Positions 44,015 through 53,026 are shown, counted from the stretch's first letter. The stretch is DNA of 64,000 nt from Candidatus Sumerlaeaceae bacterium (GCA_019695055.1 JAIBAT010000028.1:74420-138419); one strand, 5' to 3'. Notes: a model not told the origin generated them from the letters alone. Translations and numbers: made by a program.

Positions 44015-46702
44015 TCAGGAAATCACGGCCTCCAGGCGGGCCGTGAGCTTCTTAATCTTGGGGGTCTCCAGCTTGTTGTAGTCCAAATCGGTGACGTAAA
44101 ACACGTCCACGACGCGGTAAGCCTCCGTTGTAATGAGGGCGAGGTGGATGTTGATGCGTTCCTCGGCGCAAACTGATGTCACATCATACAGCAGCCCCGG
44201 GCGGTCATAGGCCTTGACCTCGAGGATTGTGAAACTGGGGGAGCCCTCGTTGTTGAAAATAATCTGCGACGGTTTCAGCGTAACCAAATCCGCCTTCACG
44301 GGCCGCTGACGCGGCTGAACTGGAAATACCTCCCGGGCCTCCGTCTTGCCCTGAAGCACACGGTTAATGTCCGACCGCAGCCGGTCGAGGCGAAAGCCGT
44401 GCGGCAGCTTGCGGCCATGCACGTCCGTGACCTGGAAAATATCAATGATGTGTCCGTCCTTCGTGGAGAAGGCCTGCATGCTGAGGATATTTACGTTCTT
44501 GGAGGCCAAGGCACCACAAACAAGGCTCATGAACCCCGGCTTGTCAAAGCTGACCGCCGTAATTTCCGTGTAATCGAGGTTCTCCGGCTCGTCTGTTTCC
44601 CAGTAAAAGAGCGTTTCCTCGTCGAGCTTCTGGAGCATCTCGAGGTGACGCACCATTTTCGCGGGTGGCACCACGTTCAGGTACTTGGGCTGGACGCTGT
44701 TGAGGAAAACCGTGATATCCTCGCTGACGAAAATCCCGGCTGCTTTCTCGCGCACCTGTATGGCCAGCCGCTCGGTCGCCGCTTCATCGATGGGCGGGAT
44801 TGGGTTCTTGCCCTCAAGGAATAAAAGGGTTTTTCGGTAGAGGTCATACAGGAGCGAGGCTTTCCAGTCGTTCCACGTGTTCGGCCCCACGGCTTTGGTG
44901 TCGCAGTAAGTGAGAATGTAGAGCATGCGCAGCAGCTGGGGCGTCTGGACTGCGGTGGCCATTTCCTTGATCACAGTTGGGTCCTCGAGATCCCGTCTCT
45001 GCGAAATATGAACCATCTTCAGGTGAAGGATGACAAGCTGACGCACAGTCTCCCGGTCAAACTGCGGCAGGCCCATGCGTTGGGCCATTTGCTCCGAGAT
45101 CCCTGCGCCGCGAAGCACGTGGCCATGACCTTCGCCTTTTCCAATGTCGTGGAGAAGCAGGGCAAGATTCAGCAGATCCCAGCGCTCGATCTCGCGCGCC
45201 GCCTGGACAAGTTCGGGGCGATTTCCGGGTTCGTCGTTAATCAAAGCCTCCGAGATTTCGAGAGTCTTGATGAGGTGCTCATCCACCGTGTAGCGATGGT
45301 AATGGTCTATTCGCACCAGGCAGAACAACTTCGCGAACTCCGGCATGTAATCGGCAAGAATTCCGGTTTCGTGCATGGCGTGCATGGTTTGGGCGGCGTG
45401 GCGGCGCAAACCCATGATTTTCATGAAGTAGTCACAGCACTCGGCTGATTCGCGAAACTCATCCGTGTCGGTATGGCGGTGAGCTGCTTCCATCAGGTTC
45501 TTGATGGCATCACTCAGGATGGCCCCATTGACCGCCATCAGGTAAAAGCATTCCATGACCCGAACAGGATTCTTGCGAAAAAAATCCGGATCCTCCTCCT
45601 TCAGGAACAGGACGCCATACTTCATGAAGTAGTTTTGGCCGATGCTCTTTCGGCGGATAACGTCAAAGACACCCCGCAGTTTGGAACTGTTTCGGGCCGT
45701 CATGATGCCCGTGGCTTTCTGGACGTAGCGGTTTACGTTGCGGGCATTAAGATAGTAATCCTTCAGCATCTTTTCCTCGGCCAGCAGGGTCACGTCGGAC
45801 TTGTAGCCGAGAGCCTCCGCCACGGCGGGCTGCTTTTCGAAGGAAAGGACGTCCACTTTCCTCCCCTCGGCATCATGGAGCAACGTGCGTACGCCGAGCA
45901 GGAAATCCATGGCATCGGTGATGGTCTTCAGCTCCGCGGCCTTGAGCACGTCCTTCTCCACGACGGCATTGAGATCCTCGCTTTCGAGCAACACGTAGAT
46001 CATCCACTGGAGGGAATGGATGTCGCGCAAGCCGCCTTCGCTGTCCTTTACATTGGGTTCGAGGAGATAAACGGAGCTTCCAAATTTCTCGCGACGGTTC
46101 TTCCACTCGTTGAGTTTCGACTCCACGAACCACTTGCGACTGGCGCCGCGAAGCTGCGCCGTCAGGCGCCGGCTTAACTCATCCACGGGCTTCTGCGCCC
46201 CGGCAATGAGGCGCACGTTCATGAGCGCGGTGGTCGAGTCCAGATCCAACCCGACCGCCAGCAACGCCTCGTTCATCTTCTTGGCGCCGTAACCAAGGTC
46301 GATCTTGTTCAGATCCCACAAAAGGTACAGGTAGCTCTTGATGAGTGCATGCTCGGTGGGCGTGGGCGCGTCGGGCAGAAGAAACAGGAGGTCGATGTCC
46401 GAGTGAAGATTGAGTTGTCCGCGACCATAGCCGCCCTGGGCGATCACGGCAATACGGGAACAATCCGCTTCGGTGAGCCTGGCCTCCTCAACAAGCCAGT
46501 CAAAGGCGCCACGCAAAATCCCGTCCATGTCGGTGGCAAAGCGCCCGGCACTTTGAAGGCCACCGTGGCGGTGGACATTCTTCACTGCACGCGCGCGGGC
46601 TTCAGCGAGGTCCTTGTTGGCCTGAACCAAAAACTCGCGCCTGCGCGCCGCGTTCAAGTCCAGCTGAAATTGGGGGAGCGATTCGTGGGCGGTCTTTGCC
46701 AT
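44015..46702 (-). CDS. glnD: [Protein-PII] uridylyltransferase / bifunctional GlnD
   Basis: An 895-residue nitrogen sensor that uridylylates PII under low glutamine and removes the group under high glutamine. Domains: nucleotidyltransferase with AQGGYGRGQLNLHSDIDLLFL (about 90-110), an HD hydrolase domain with LLLHDIGKGEGHGH (about 520), and two ACT domains at the C-terminus (MSLVCGALASKNVNILSM and ILEVKAYDRPGLLYDVTSV). Length equals that of E. coli GlnD. No glnB is adjacent. Stand-alone on the minus strand, 66 bases after the glycosyltransferase gene upstream. Confidence 0.95.
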   Translation of the reverse strand: MAKTAHESLPQFQLDLNAARRREFLVQANKDLAEARARAVKNVHRHGGLQSAGRFATDMDGILRGAFDWLVEEARLTEADCSRIAVIAQGGYGRGQLNLHSDIDLLFLLPDAPTPTEHALIKSYLYLLWDLNKIDLGYGAKKMNEALLAVGLDLDSTTALMNVRLIAGAQKPVDELSRRLTAQLRGASRKWFVESKLNEWKNRREKFGSSVYLLEPNVKDSEGGLRDIHSLQWMIYVLLESEDLNAVVEKDVLKAAELKTITDAMDFLLGVRTLLHDAEGRKVDVLSFEKQPAVAEALGYKSDVTLLAEEKMLKDYYLNARNVNRYVQKATGIMTARNSSKLRGVFDVIRRKSIGQNYFMKYGVLFLKEEDPDFFRKNPVRVMECFYLMAVNGAILSDAIKNLMEAAHRHTDTDEFRESAECCDYFMKIMGLRRHAAQTMHAMHETGILADYMPEFAKLFCLVRIDHYHRYTVDEHLIKTLEISEALINDEPGNRPELVQAAREIERWDLLNLALLLHDIGKGEGHGHVLRGAGISEQMAQRMGLPQFDRETVRQLVILHLKMVHISQRRDLEDPTVIKEMATAVQTPQLLRMLYILTYCDTKAVGPNTWNDWKASLLYDLYRKTLLFLEGKNPIPPIDEAATERLAIQVREKAAGIFVSEDITVFLNSVQPKYLNVVPPAKMVRHLEMLQKLDEETLFYWETDEPENLDYTEITAVSFDKPGFMSLVCGALASKNVNILSMQAFSTKDGHIIDIFQVTDVHGRKLPHGFRLDRLRSDINRVLQGKTEAREVFPVQPRQRPVKADLVTLKPSQIIFNNEGSPSFTILEVKAYDRPGLLYDVTSVCAEERINIHLALITTEAYRVVDVFYVTDLDYNKLETPKIKKLTARLEAVIS

Positions 46703-46768
46703 GGTTATAGGCCCAATCAGCGGGCTTTCTCAAAGTCTGGCGCAAGCGGAAACATCGGGCAGGACCAA

Positions 46769-48694
46769 TCAGTTCGATCCGGTATCCTGGTCTATGGCTA
46801 TGGAGTAAATCTTGAGGCCGAAATTGTGGCGGTCCGGCTTGTCCACCTTCAGCATGGGATTAACCTCAATATGAATGGGAAGCTTCCGCAATTCCGTGTC
46901 CGTCGAAAAGCGCAGCTTGATTGTGGTCTCCTCCGCCACCTTCAGCTTTGTCCTCTCCTCCCCCGTTCGCACGTTGACGGTGATGGACCGTGCGTCGGGG
47001 GCCTCGAATTCAGGTTGGTCCAGCACCGGCGAGCAATGGATCTTCAGCACATAGGCGCCCGGCGCAAGCGTCACGTCTGGTTTCAGCTCCGTATGCTCCG
47101 TGCGGGTCCAGACACAGCGGCGTCCGTCAAGATCGTAGCACGTCGCGGGATCCTTGAAGTAGAACGCCTCATTTCGAAAAATTGGGTCGGCCGCCGAGAA
47201 AAGGAAGGCAGTGTCCGAGGTCGGTTGGTCCAGGATGTTCAGTTCATCAGGGTTGTTGTACCACAGCCGCAGGCGGGACATATTAATGTCGCGGGCGCGA
47301 ATGACGTAGTTCCGACCCTGGTGCCACACCATCTCGGAATTGGAGTAATGCTTTAGCGCCCCGGGAAACGTATAAAGGTGGTCTTCCTTCATGGGAAATT
47401 GGGTAACGGCGAACAGCGCCGACGGATGCTCCGTCGTGTCCCCAAATTGCTGGAAGAAATCCGTCGCCGCGAAGGCCTTGATATCACGAGCAAGGTAATG
47501 TCGTCCGAAATCCGCCGTAAAATCCGGCCAGAAGACAATGGTCTCGCCTGGACGCGCCTTGTCCTTAATGGTCGTCGCGATGTTTCCCCACGGCAGTTTC
47601 TGGTTCGTCTCGACTTGCTGGTATCCCCCGAATACCATGGCTGCGGTCAGGAACCCGAACAGTAGCGAGCGCACGTAAGGATTGCAGCGGCCGAGCAGTA
47701 GCCCCAGCAAGAGGGCAAAGAAAGGGACCGCAAGTACGGAATCGCGCCCCGGCAGATACCTCTCCGGGACCAGCCGACTCATCAGTGCCAGGAGAATGAA
47801 ACTCAGCGCAAGGGCCGCCACTGGCACGAAATCGCTGTATTTCATTCCCCGCAGGGTGCGGGCCAGTGGAGGCAACAGGAGGAATACAAGCACCACCTGG
47901 ATCAGGCGAAGCAGGGCCGAAAGGTCGTCGCACACCCCGAAGAAAAAGTAATCCCCGTGCGAGCGCAGCAGGTCCAGCCATGGCGTCGCCTCCACATGCC
48001 AGGGCAATGCGCCGGGCATGATGATAAGCCAGGGCATGCTGATGGCCACGACCACAAGATAGTTGTAAAACACCGTGGCGGCCATGCGCCCCTTGCGCAC
48101 ACGACGCTGGTCACCCTGATTTGGAAAGAAAAACACCTTGAAGAGGTGGCACAGCAGCAACACCACGACGAAAAGGGCCCCGGCGCGATGAAGGTGCAAA
48201 AGTGCCACGGCCATGGCATCGAAGATGATCCAATGGCGGGGCTTGCCAAGTTCGGCGCTGCGGACAAGCCAGCAGACAGCCGCCACAAGCAACACTGTGG
48301 CCAGCGCCACCGGAGTGGCCTCCTGGCAGTAATAGGCATGAAGCGGGTTGATTGCGAGCATGAAGCCCCCGATCAACGCGGCGCGGTCACCGAAACAATG
48401 GCGGCCAAGAACAAACAGGAACATCGCCGCCAAAGCACCCGCCGCCACCGAAATGATACGAGCCGCCCACAACCCCGAGCCGAGAACGGTGAGGGGCTTC
48501 AGCAGGAGATAAAAGAGCGGAGGGCACTGGTCAATATGCGGAGCATGCAGGAAATCCAGCGGCCCGAGCTTTGCCAATTGCAGGGCGGCAATCTCCTCGA
48601 AGCCGGGAGATTCCGACATCAGCCCCCAATAGCGAAAAGCCCCCGCAAGCAACAGGATGGCCAACGCCAGCAACCAGACACGAAACCGTCGCAT
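46769..48694 (-). CDS. GT-C (ArnT/PMT-like) membrane glycosyltransferase
   Basis: A 641-residue protein with about 11 membrane helices (for instance ILLLAGAFRYWGL, FLFVLGRHCFGDRAALIGGF) and a C-terminal soluble part of about 200 residues. In the first outer loop, after the initial helix, an acidic pair (GFEEIAALQLAK) replaces the usual DE of the ArnT/PMT family, and HIDQCPPLFYLLLK matches the conserved downstream HPPLYY-like motif. Such enzymes use polyprenyl-phosphate sugars on the outer face. ATG 48694 is preferred to TTG 48700. Target glycan unknown. Confidence 0.82.
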   Translation of the reverse strand: MRRFRVWLLALAILLLAGAFRYWGLMSESPGFEEIAALQLAKLGPLDFLHAPHIDQCPPLFYLLLKPLTVLGSGLWAARIISVAAGALAAMFLFVLGRHCFGDRAALIGGFMLAINPLHAYYCQEATPVALATVLLVAAVCWLVRSAELGKPRHWIIFDAMAVALLHLHRAGALFVVVLLLCHLFKVFFFPNQGDQRRVRKGRMAATVFYNYLVVVAISMPWLIIMPGALPWHVEATPWLDLLRSHGDYFFFGVCDDLSALLRLIQVVLVFLLLPPLARTLRGMKYSDFVPVAALALSFILLALMSRLVPERYLPGRDSVLAVPFFALLLGLLLGRCNPYVRSLLFGFLTAAMVFGGYQQVETNQKLPWGNIATTIKDKARPGETIVFWPDFTADFGRHYLARDIKAFAATDFFQQFGDTTEHPSALFAVTQFPMKEDHLYTFPGALKHYSNSEMVWHQGRNYVIRARDINMSRLRLWYNNPDELNILDQPTSDTAFLFSAADPIFRNEAFYFKDPATCYDLDGRRCVWTRTEHTELKPDVTLAPGAYVLKIHCSPVLDQPEFEAPDARSITVNVRTGEERTKLKVAEETTIKLRFSTDTELRKLPIHIEVNPMLKVDKPDRHNFGLKIYSIAIDQDTGSN

Positions 48695-48765
48695 AATCAA
48701 ACGGTGCTAAGGGCGGTGGGCGGCTAATGCCAGCAAAAAGTGGCGTGACAGTGCGTGAGTCAGTG

Positions 48766-49638
48766 TTACTGCCCGATCAGGTCCGGTGTCACGGTAGCGG
48801 TCCCGCGACGCGCGGCCTCCAGCAGGGCTGTATGGCACAACCGGTTGATCTCTCGGGGGATGCCTCCCGACGCCTCATGTATCACCGCGTAAAAATCGTC
48901 AGGGAAAATATTGGCATTGCCGCCACTTACCAGGCAGCGAAATTTGATATATTGCCGCGTCTCGCTTTCGCTAAGCGGGCGCAGCCGCGCGCGCACAAAC
49001 ATGCGATTGAAGATGCTCGCGTACTCCGGCTTGTTAATCTTCTTGAGGAGCGAATCCTCCCCAAAAAGGAGGATCGTGACGAGCTTCTTCTCGGGAAGTT
49101 CAAGATTTGACAGGGTGCGCACCATCTGAAGGGCCTCAACACCCAGGAAATGGCACTCATCGATGATGATGACCAACTTGCGGCCATTCTTGTGGAGGTC
49201 GACGATCCGCTCCTGGATGGCAGACATAATCAGGTGCATGGGAGCCCGGGGGGCGAGGTCTCCAACGCCAATTTCCGCGGCACACTCCCGCAGCAAACCC
49301 GTTCTCGTGAGCCCCGGGTATGCCAGCACAAGCACCGGCTCATACTTCGCTTCATCAAGCTCCGTGAGAAGGATTTGGGTTAGCAGGGTCTTTCCTGTCC
49401 CACTGAGCGCGGTTGTCAGGCCGACGGCGATATTCTCGTCGATGCACTTCTTCATTTTGATATAGGCGTCTTCGTGGGCCTCGGTGCGGAAGAAGAACTG
49501 GGGATTCACGTTGTCCAGAAAGGGATTGATCCGAAACTTAAAATGCTTTTCGGGCAGGGCAGACCGCTCATCGAACTCAGCCTGGCTGTGTCCGACCGTG
49601 TTATCCACCAGATCATAGATTTTCAAAGCTTCGCTCAT
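48766..49638 (-). CDS. ExeA/GspA-like AAA ATPase
   Basis: A 290-residue ATPase. Walker A ALSGTGKTLLTQ (about 70-80), Walker B KLVIIIDECHFL, a sensor region (VTILLFGEDSLLKK, then SIFNRMFVRARLRPLS) and the ending GGIPREINRLCHTALLEA are typical of ExeA-like proteins, which in type II secretion help place the secretin in peptidoglycan and elsewhere occur as transposition regulators (TniB). No peptidoglycan-binding domain is attached here. GGGAG lies before ATG 49638. It is the last gene of a set starting with a MinD-like ATPase at 51169. Confidence 0.85.
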   Translation of the reverse strand: MSEALKIYDLVDNTVGHSQAEFDERSALPEKHFKFRINPFLDNVNPQFFFRTEAHEDAYIKMKKCIDENIAVGLTTALSGTGKTLLTQILLTELDEAKYEPVLVLAYPGLTRTGLLRECAAEIGVGDLAPRAPMHLIMSAIQERIVDLHKNGRKLVIIIDECHFLGVEALQMVRTLSNLELPEKKLVTILLFGEDSLLKKINKPEYASIFNRMFVRARLRPLSESETRQYIKFRCLVSGGNANIFPDDFYAVIHEASGGIPREINRLCHTALLEAARRGTATVTPDLIGQ

Positions 49639-49747
49639 TGCCAATTCTCCCAACGCAAATGTGACGCCACCACCAGCGCCATCCCAAACCACGGACAGGC
49701 ACCGGTTAAAACCTGAGATATCTCCGGCTCGCGGCCGGCTTATGCGC

Positions 49748-49894
49748 TTAGTTCAGGACGCCCCGGGCGTCAAACATGACAAGGTAGGCCAGGATGAGCC
49801 CTGCGCAAAAAGTCGCGGAGACGACGATGAAACCGACAATAATCCGCTCCGCGCGACTCATGGCCTTGCTGCCTGTTGTCTGTACCTGCTCCAT
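49748..49894 (-). CDS. 48-residue membrane protein
   Basis: A short gene that is easily missed. It encodes MEQVQTTGSKAMSRAERII and then one hydrophobic helix (VGFIVVSATFCAGLILAYLVM) followed by FDARGVLN and TAA. A good ribosome-binding site (GAAGGAGC) lies a few bases before ATG 49894, and it sits between and in the same direction as the MinD-like and ExeA-like genes. It could be the membrane partner of either ATPase. Evidence is the ribosome-binding site, location and clean membrane helix; no homolog is recognised. Confidence 0.65.
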   Translation of the reverse strand: MEQVQTTGSKAMSRAERIIVGFIVVSATFCAGLILAYLVMFDARGVLN

Positions 49895-49940
49895 GCTGCT
49901 GCTCCTTCCGGGAAACCCGTGTTTCCCACTTTATCAGGCC

Positions 49941-49969
49941 CCGGGCGGGACCGCTGAAGGCCCGCCCGG
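49941..49969 (-). other. GC-rich hairpin between MinD-like gene and small membrane protein
   Basis: Perfect nine-base stem CCGGGCGGG / CCCGCCCGG with an 11-base loop. A second overlapping stem (CCGCCCG 49962-49968 with CGGGCGG 49982-49988) excludes the first, so the region could switch. It may set the mRNA level of the downstream small gene. No T-tract. Confidence 0.5.
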
Positions 49970-50056
49970 AAGCCCGGTTTGCGGGCGGCCACGTCCGTCG
50001 ACCGCCCCTGCTGCAATGCGGGCCACCCGCGCCCGCATATACTGATTACTGCAAAC

Positions 50057-51169
50057 TCATCCGACGGCTGCCGCCGGCCTCGGGCCGGTCATGTTGCGCT
50101 TCAGGCAGCCCATGAGATCCGCAAAGCTCGACTGCTTCTCGGAATTCATGAAAACTTTCTCATTAAAGATGGTGGATACGATCTCCTGGAAATTCCGCGC
50201 TGGCTCGCTATGGGGATAGGACATGACGAGGGGCCGGCGTTGGGTCACGGAGACGCGCATATGCTCACTGTCGACCACGTGGCCAAGATCGTTGAGTTCG
50301 TACCTGAGGTGCTGGCGCGCCGCCGTTCCGAGGCGGTTGAAGACATTCTTCGCGTCGTACTTGTCCTGCACCTGGTTCGTAACCACACCGATCTTCGAGC
50401 GGGGCTCCATCTCCAGCAGGATCTTAATGATGGAAAAGCAATCCGCGTTCGCCGCAAGGTTTGGCGTCGTGACGGCGATGACTTCATCGGCGAACGTGGC
50501 GAACCGCAGCACATTCTCGCTGATTCCCGCGCCCGTGTCCACGAGAAGCACGTCCACTTCGCGCTCAAGCGCATCAATCTGGCGCAGCAGCACGCGTCGC
50601 TGCTCGTCGTTGAGGTTCGCCATCTCGCGGACCCCCTGGCCCCCACTGATGATGGGGATGCCCAGAGGGCCCTTTGTGATGACGTCTTCCAGGGCAAAAT
50701 TGCCCTGGACGACATGCGACAGATTAAATCTTGGTTTTACGCCCATGAGGATGTGGACGTTCGCGAGCCCAAGGTCCGCGTCGAAAATTCCCACCCGCAG
50801 GCCCGTCTGGGCAATAACGCAGGCGAGATTCACCACGACGCTGGTTTTGCCAACTCCGCCCTTGCCACTGGTGATGGCAATGACGCGGGCATAGCTGGGG
50901 CCCTTAACGGGCTTCGGGGGCTTGACGTGGATGTTCTTGATGAAGGACTTCAGCTCGCGCTTCACCTCATCGACGGTAAAGCCTCGCTTGTGGACAAGCT
51001 CCTTGATGCGGAGCAGAATTGCAATGTGGTCCTCGGTGAAGTCATTCTTGTCGAGGCCCATCTCGGTAAAAGTCAGGAATTCTTTGAAGGCGTTCTCGAA
51101 ATACCGGATCTCACTCTCTTCGAGACCGGTCTTGTCGACCACCTGGGTAATTGAAAATCTGCGTATCAT
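50057..51169 (-). CDS. MinD/FlhG-like ATPase with N-terminal MerR-type helix-turn-helix
   Basis: A 370-residue protein. Residues 1-80 look like a MerR-type winged helix (SITQVVDKTGLEESEIRYFENAF, then ILLRIKELVHKRGFTVDEV), followed by a deviant-Walker ATPase: IAITSGKGGVGKTSVVVNLA (about 97-117), GIFDADLGLANVHILMG and VLLVDTGAGISENVLRF. The ATPase half is closest to FlhG/YlxH, which positions flagella or other polar machines, but no flagellar gene is in the window. A GGAGGT lies 12 bases before ATG 51169. The N-terminal DNA-binding-like domain is unusual for FlhG and suggests chromosome or promoter targeting. Confidence 0.88.
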   Translation of the reverse strand: MIRRFSITQVVDKTGLEESEIRYFENAFKEFLTFTEMGLDKNDFTEDHIAILLRIKELVHKRGFTVDEVKRELKSFIKNIHVKPPKPVKGPSYARVIAITSGKGGVGKTSVVVNLACVIAQTGLRVGIFDADLGLANVHILMGVKPRFNLSHVVQGNFALEDVITKGPLGIPIISGGQGVREMANLNDEQRRVLLRQIDALEREVDVLLVDTGAGISENVLRFATFADEVIAVTTPNLAANADCFSIIKILLEMEPRSKIGVVTNQVQDKYDAKNVFNRLGTAARQHLRYELNDLGHVVDSEHMRVSVTQRRPLVMSYPHSEPARNFQEIVSTIFNEKVFMNSEKQSSFADLMGCLKRNMTGPRPAAAVG

Positions 51170-51610
51170 CTTCAGCGGCCACCTCCATCAACAGGATCAC
51201 AGCAGCGCGCGGGATGAGCCAGACCCCGGCGCGATCAGAACGGGAAAAACTACGTCAGCAAAAGATACGTTTTACATTGTGCCCGGCATGAATTGCGTCC
51301 GCCAGGCTTATATCAAAGAACGATTTTGCATTACTGCGTACAGGGTCCTACATAGCTTGTCAAAAGAAGATTTTGCTAAAAAGTTAAAATTTAAGGAAAT
51401 TGCCATCGGAACAAAAACCCTGTGGGCGGGGCAGAAATACGGGCGAAGGCCGGATTGTGACTCGCCCCCTCCGGACGCCATCCCAAATCCCCACCGGCCA
51501 TACCCTGGCACAACATGTTGTATTGCTAACCGTTCAACAAGGCGACAAATCAACATTTCCTGAAAATTCTTCTTGCTTTTGCCGCCCCGAATCGGCACCA
51601 CCTTCCGCAC
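51170..51610. other. Upstream region of the MinD-like gene
   Basis: About 440 bases with no supported gene. The part from 51250 to 51420 is clearly AT-rich in a GC-rich neighbourhood and is the likely promoter region of the MinD-like gene on the minus strand. A 100-codon frame on the minus strand (51308-51610) was judged spurious. Confidence 0.45.
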
Positions 51611-51632
51611 GCTGAGAAAGGAGGTGGTCTGG

Positions 51633-51677
51633 TTGCAGTTTCACAGTAACTTAGACAGCGAGGTGGCTGGGGCTTAG
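51633..51677 (+). CDS. Possible 14-residue leader peptide
   Basis: A TTG at 51633 lies eight bases after AAAGGAGG and opens a 14-codon frame (MQFHSNLDSEVAGA) ending in TAG. A GTG at 51624 in the same frame would add VWL-type residues but is too close to the AGGAGG. A short-stem hairpin (GGGC TTA GCCC) overlaps its end, and a strong terminator lies at 51803-51835 before a cupin gene. The arrangement is that of a leader peptide or of a small-peptide gene. Its sequence is not one I can name. Confidence 0.35.
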   Translation: MQFHSNLDSEVAGA

Positions 51678-51802
51678 CCCTCGGTTGGTCTCCTACGCGG
51701 CAGTTCTGTTGACCAGTTTTGAGCTGGCCAATACCAACAGCCTCACCTTCCTGCGCCGATAGCGCTCAGCAAACCGGCCGCAAAGTCAGGATAGTTTCCC
51801 AA

Positions 51803-51835
51803 CCCGGGGTCGCCGCGGCCCCGGGATTTCTTTTT
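51803..51835 (+). terminator. Rho-independent terminator upstream of the cupin gene
   Basis: Perfect seven-base stem CCCGGGG / CCCCGGG around TCGCCGCGG-type loop, followed by ATTTCTTTTT. It would end a roughly 200-base transcript that begins near the peptide at 51633 and so separate it from the cupin gene, or act as an attenuator. Confidence 0.8.
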
Positions 51836-51867
51836 GCCTTCCAAATCATTTCTAGAGGAATACCACC

Positions 51868-52230
51868 ATGCCCCAGTTCATCGCCGCGCCAAAGGTCATA
51901 GAGGCCGCAGGCAACAAACCCAAGCTCATCGAGGAATTCGTTGGCCGCGTCAATACAGGCGCCGCCGGCGTCAGCATCGCGCGCATGAAGAGCCCCGGCG
52001 GATGGGTCGAGCCCGGCCAGCGCCCCGAATTCGACGAATACACGGTTGTCCTCCGCGGCGTCCTTCGCGTGGAGTTTGAGGGAGGCGACCAACAGGTTCG
52101 CGCCGGCCAGGCAATCCTCACCCGCGCCGGAGAGTGGGTTCGCTACTCAAGCCCGGAGGCCGACGGAGCCGAATACGTCGCCGTTTGCATGCCCGCCTTC
52201 AGCCCCGAGACTGTCCACCGCGACGAGTAG
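51868..52230 (+). CDS. Single-domain cupin protein
   Basis: A 120-residue beta-barrel protein. The first cupin motif reads PGQRPEFDEYTVVLRGVLRVEFEG, in which the usual histidines are replaced by Pro, Glu and Asp, and the second is AGQAILTRAGEWVRYSS with no histidine. The metal site is therefore probably incomplete, so a sugar- or small-molecule-binding or non-metal role is likelier than an oxygenase. GAGGAA precedes ATG 51868 at a suitable distance. It follows the terminator leader and ends five bases before the stop of a gene on the opposite strand. Confidence 0.85.
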   Translation: MPQFIAAPKVIEAAGNKPKLIEEFVGRVNTGAAGVSIARMKSPGGWVEPGQRPEFDEYTVVLRGVLRVEFEGGDQQVRAGQAILTRAGEWVRYSSPEADGAEYVAVCMPAFSPETVHRDE

Positions 52231-52234
52231 CCAG

Positions 52235-53026
52235 CTACTCGTACTCAAGCCATTCCTTTACCGCGGCCCGCAGCGTAAGTTTCTCTGGATCTTGCTGGTC
52301 GGACATCAGCGACGGAGTCGAGTAAGTAACCGTAAGCACAGGATGCTCGCTTGGCTCCAGGCTGTCGCTGGTACCGTAGCCGCGGGCTGTCTGTATGATG
52401 ATCTCTTCCCCTTTAAGGATCCACCCGTAGTTCTGCCGCGGCCAGGTTACCCAGGATTGAACGTCGCTCACCATGCCCTTGCCGGCCCAAATCACATTGG
52501 TAAAGGTCAGGTTGCCAATGTCCGCCGTTGCGCTGCGCTCTGCCGCGAAGTAGTCCCCTCCAGCCTTGGTCCACGAGGTGCTGGCGCAGTTATTCCATGT
52601 CGCCGAGACGGTGGTGAGTGTTCCCCCCGCACCGGTACCAAACCCGGTACCCTCGACCCAAGGGTGGGTGATACGGTACAGGCTCTGGGTTGTGTCGGGA
52701 GGGCCAACCCCTGGGGCTTCTGTCATAAGCAGGTTGAGTGAAACACTGGTGATCGTTGCGTTTCTCGGAATCGAAGAGAGATTGAATCGAATCAGAGCGC
52801 GACGGGTGCCGTGGGCCTGGGTCTCGCCCGCCCGCATGCGATCAGACCCGCCAGCGTTATCAAAGGGGACGTTGGAATAGAGCGTGGTGTCATCAGTGAC
52901 CAAAGGCCCGGAGATGTTCACGGTTGCCGGGAAAGCAGGAAACACAGTGCAGACAGCCACCAAGGCGAACAGCTGGCGGACCAGAATGCGGGGGAAATGA
53001 AATCTTACCGATACCAATTTGCACAA
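52235..53026 (-). CDS. Secreted DNRLRE-domain protein
   Basis: A 263-residue exported protein. After a signal peptide near residues 1-37 (RQLFALVAVCTVFPAFPAT) comes a beta-sandwich of the DNRLRE type: VTDDTTLYSNVPFDNAGGSDRMRAG, then RRALIRFNLSSIPRNATITSVSLNL, then ITHPWVEGTG and WNNCAS. These domains occur in surface proteins and often bind polysaccharide. The start is uncertain because the frame continues upstream into the divergent gene; TTG 53026 with AAGG upstream is my choice and begins just before the signal peptide. Confidence 0.75.
   Translation of the reverse strand: MCKLVSVRFHFPRILVRQLFALVAVCTVFPAFPATVNISGPLVTDDTTLYSNVPFDNAGGSDRMRAGETQAHGTRRALIRFNLSSIPRNATITSVSLNLLMTEAPGVGPPDTTQSLYRITHPWVEGTGFGTGAGGTLTTVSATWNNCASTSWTKAGGDYFAAERSATADIGNLTFTNVIWAGKGMVSDVQSWVTWPRQNYGWILKGEEIIIQTARGYGTSDSLEPSEHPVLTVTYSTPSLMSDQQDPEKLTLRAAVKEWLEYE

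Noticed and set aside
51308-51610. 100-residue minus-strand frame starting MRKVVPIRGGKSKK
   Set aside because: Only the first 30 residues look protein-like; the remainder matches an AT-rich promoter region and has no domain or ribosome-binding site. It may be a remnant but is not supported as a gene.
51611-51660. Partial match of the AGAAAGGAGG region to the complement of 16S rRNA 3' end, as a possible rRNA fragment
   Set aside because: Similarity is limited to the ribosome-binding core plus a few bases, as expected for a strong ribosome-binding site; no other rRNA sequence is nearby.
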